A stretch of 64,000 bases of DNA from Typha latifolia (lineage: Eukaryota > Streptophyta > Magnoliopsida > Poales > Typhaceae), in contig CM034112.1 in assembly GCA_019914945.1 (NCBI GenBank), positions 1-64,000 on the forward strand, given 5' to 3'. The translations under genes were made by a program, and so were the position numbers. Shown one piece after another: positions 61,599 to 64,000 of the stretch. The notes beneath the pieces are model-generated. The model did not search any database. It was not told the origin of the DNA and worked only from the letters and a program-made list of their open reading frames with translations. Numbering within the stretch: the first letter of the stretch is position 1; each line of letters begins with the position of its first letter.

Positions 61599-64000
61599 AT
61601 GTCACTGCTCTCGATCTCAGAAGCTCTCTATGTGGGGGAAGAAAGTCCAGGAGCAAAGCCAACAGAAGACATGCTGGAAGATCCATCATTGCTACGAGTG
61701 GATTGTCCATGTGCAAAGGCAACAGATAAATTGTCAGATTCCTTATGTGATAGAAAACAAACCTTAATAGAGGTTGATTTTTCTCAACAAGAACCTAATG
61801 GTTATCAATTAAATGGTGGAAATGATGACAACTTACGAGAGCTTTCCAGCTCCCCTCAAGAACGTATACACAAGATACTAGATGGAGTTCATGTTTTCAA
61901 GATTCCTCCTTCAAATAACGAGTACTTTCAACAGGTGAAACAGGATGAACAAGTAAGGAGTGAACATGAGGGAAACACTCTTATGGGAGATATTGATTCT
62001 GATGGATCCAAGGTATTCAATGGTACCTTGGATGAGGAAACTACTTTTTGTGAAGAGGTAAAGTACAATGAGGAAATCATGTGTCTTAAGACAGAGCCAC
62101 ACTGCCCATCTGATTCACAGTCTGGCAAAAGAGGTGGCTTCTATCAACAGGAAAAAGGAGTTAAAACAGTCAATGGCTCATGCAAGTCGATTGACAGTGC
62201 CTTACCGGCTCTAAACACATTCTCAAGGGAAGAAACAAATGAAGGCAGAGACATTGTAGATGTGCAAGATGATGAAGTTTCCACTCAGACTGATACTTCA
62301 GATTCTCACGGACAGAATCATGACCAATCTTCCACATTTCATGAATTACCAGACTTCGCGCGCAGGAATGATATTGAACAGGACAAATTTTATATACAAG
62401 GGAAGGACAATAAAATTCTTTCATCTTGTAATAGCTCATACATGGCTTTTCAAAAGATAGATAGCACAGTGCCTGGTAGGAATCAAGGGAGAGAATTATG
62501 TGTTCTGGAAGGAGAAAATTCTGAACAAGATCATGCTGTAGCACTCTGGGTAAAGGTATGTTTTGACGCTGAAATCTCTAGAATATCTTGTTTGCTACCA
62601 TGATTATTGTGCTATTGAAGCATCTTGTTAACTGTTATTTTCTTTCCTATTGGGCATGGTGACTACATCTGTTGGATTTTTATCTTTATTCGGTGGAACA
62701 AATGATTATGACTGGTTGTCGGCTAATTGTGTGATGAGTGCTGGCACGATTTTGTCTATATATTATTTATCTGGGTTAGATTCATTTGCACTGAAACATG
62801 ATTCTGTGGTCGATGCTGTAATCTCTTTATTTATGCCTTGCATTTGTTAGTTTTAGAGGTATATGTGTTATTCATTATAGAGTATATTCATTTTGTTTCC
62901 ATTTCTTTAGAGAAGTAGTAAAATTTCTTTCAGCTATATTCTATTCTGACACTTTTTATTTCTCCCTTGAGAGTAGTGGAGAGGGAAGTGGCAAACTGGA
63001 ATTCAGTGTCCTAGAGCTGATTGTCCTTCATCAACTTTAAAAGCAAAACCTACACATGAGAGAAAGAGATACACGATAGTTTTTTTCCCTCGTAATAGAA
63101 CATATTATTGGGTGGATATGCTACTTGTTCGTCCAATTGAGGAGTTACCAGTGCCACTAGCTAATGGGACCCACCGTAAATGGAGAAAACTAGTTAAAGA
63201 TTTGACTGTTCCTCGACATTATGTTATGCAAAAGCTTGCTATTGCAATGCTTAATTTCAGTGATCTGCTGCATACAAAGGTTGGGTGTTACTTACCTATA
63301 CAATTTTTGCCATTGTCATAGTCATCCTTGCAAGGTGTTTTACTTATGTGGAATTAATTTTTGCAACAGGCTGTAATGGAGGATGCACGGAAGGCCACAA
63401 CTTGGAAAGAATTTGCTTTGGAAGCTTCTCGATGCAGTGGTTATATTGATCTTGGAAAGATGCTTATAAAACTTCAAAAGGTAAGAGTGAGAATCTTGTA
63501 GCACTTTAGCAAGCTTTCTTTCAAGATGTGTGATACTATTTTGTTCTTATGGTTGCTATTGGCAACAATATTATTTTGCTTTCAATTGCTATGCCTTTCA
63601 CTTTCTTATGTTGGTCACCATGATTGCATTGGTATGTTTGGGGTAATATTTACAAGGGTTAGTTACACCTTGAACCCCTTAGGTATAGGTGATTTTTGGT
63701 AATATTTACAAGGCTTAATTACATTTTGACCCCCTCAACTATAGGTGATTTACAAGATAATATCTTTTTTTCTCTACAACTTGCTCTCTCAACTATTTAA
63801 TAGGTCATTCATTAAGGTTTTTAATAGAAATATGTCACATGTCTGGCACCTAACAACTACGAAGCACGTGACACTTGGTTTACCCCTCCATATCGATGTC
63901 CGATACATATCAGACCTCGATACGACATTGATACAACCCGATAAGTATCATATACGATTATGATACGACGCTGATATGACTTCAATATGGCTCTGATACA
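61599..64000 (+). CDS. SUVR5: Histone-lysine N-methyltransferase SUVR5, 5' part only (runs off the window)
   Basis: Coding exons seen: 61599-62555, 62977-63279 and 63370-63480, phase 0 throughout (457 codons); later exons lie beyond the window. The first exon encodes a long acidic, variable region. Its end and the next exons match the conserved plant SUVR5 N-terminal half: ALWVKWRGKWQTGIQCPRADCP, KPTHERKRYTIVFFPRNR, YYWVDMLLVRPIEELP, RKWRKLVKDLT, then ATTWKEFALEASRC and DLGKMLIKLQ. SUVR5 is a large SET-domain, zinc-finger protein that deposits H3K9me2 at target genes in a DNA-methylation-independent way. The SET, pre-SET and zinc-finger parts are not in view. ATG 61599 is the first in frame after a stop at 61590. 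Confidence 0.88.
63642..63751. repeat. Two 56-bp tandem units, transposon-like, in a SUVR5 intron
   Basis: GGTAATATTTACAAGG starts at 63642 and 63698. Each unit continues TTA(G/A)TTACA..TTGA.CCCC and TATAGGTGATTT. Sequence of the type TTAATTACATTTTGACCCCCTCAACTATAGG is common at ends of plant transposons. The following 63890-64000 repeats GATACGAC/GATACA-type words. Confidence 0.7.

Overview
The window is nuclear DNA of a flowering plant. It holds intron-rich genes with GT-AG junctions, plastid-targeted proteins, long AT-rich introns, CT/GA and TA microsatellites and decayed transposons. The plasma-membrane aquaporin resembles the monocot PIP2 type (tail ending in ...[10 protein letters not shown]), and the genes are not GC-rich as in grasses, so I infer a non-grass monocot. 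A half-size ABC transporter closely resembling STR2 suggests a host of arbuscular mycorrhizal fungi. The species cannot be fixed from the sequence alone.

Layout. 1-3.4 kb: transposon debris (Ty3/gypsy gag remnant, GA and GGC repeats, a perfect hairpin, degenerate telomere-like repeats). 3.4-8.5 kb: two diverged copies of a 1.3-1.8 kb block flank a secreted root-cap protein gene; the downstream copy carries a 330-bp inverted-repeat transposon whose empty site survives in the other copy. 9.6-21.1 kb (-): a 16-exon plastid-type ABC1K (UbiB) kinase. 23.6-29.6 kb (+): a 19-exon HDS/IspG gene of the plastid MEP pathway. 30.3-37.5 kb (-): an intronless monoacylglycerol-lipase-like hydrolase, STR2 and a PIP2 aquaporin in one orientation. 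39.3-41.0 kb (+): a small membrane-anchored coiled-coil protein. 42.2-44.4 kb (-): a CASP-like 5A membrane protein. 46.5-54.8 kb (+): a SAPS-domain phosphatase regulatory subunit. 55.6-58.6 kb (+): a probable plastid GNAT acetyltransferase. 59.9 kb to the window end (+): the 5' part of SUVR5, running off the edge.

How the genes relate. These are mostly ordinary single-copy plant genes with no obvious shared pathway. Two neighbourhoods stand out. ABC1K and HDS are divergent and both predicted plastidial. STR2 lies directly upstream of a monoacylglycerol-lipase-like gene on the same strand; STR/STR2 is proposed to export monoacylglycerol-type lipid to the fungus, so the pairing is suggestive but unproven.

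Exon models were built by reading splice junctions by eye. In all eight complete multi-exon genes the exons sum to a whole number of codons in one open frame. UTR ends, promoters and several start codons are inferred.
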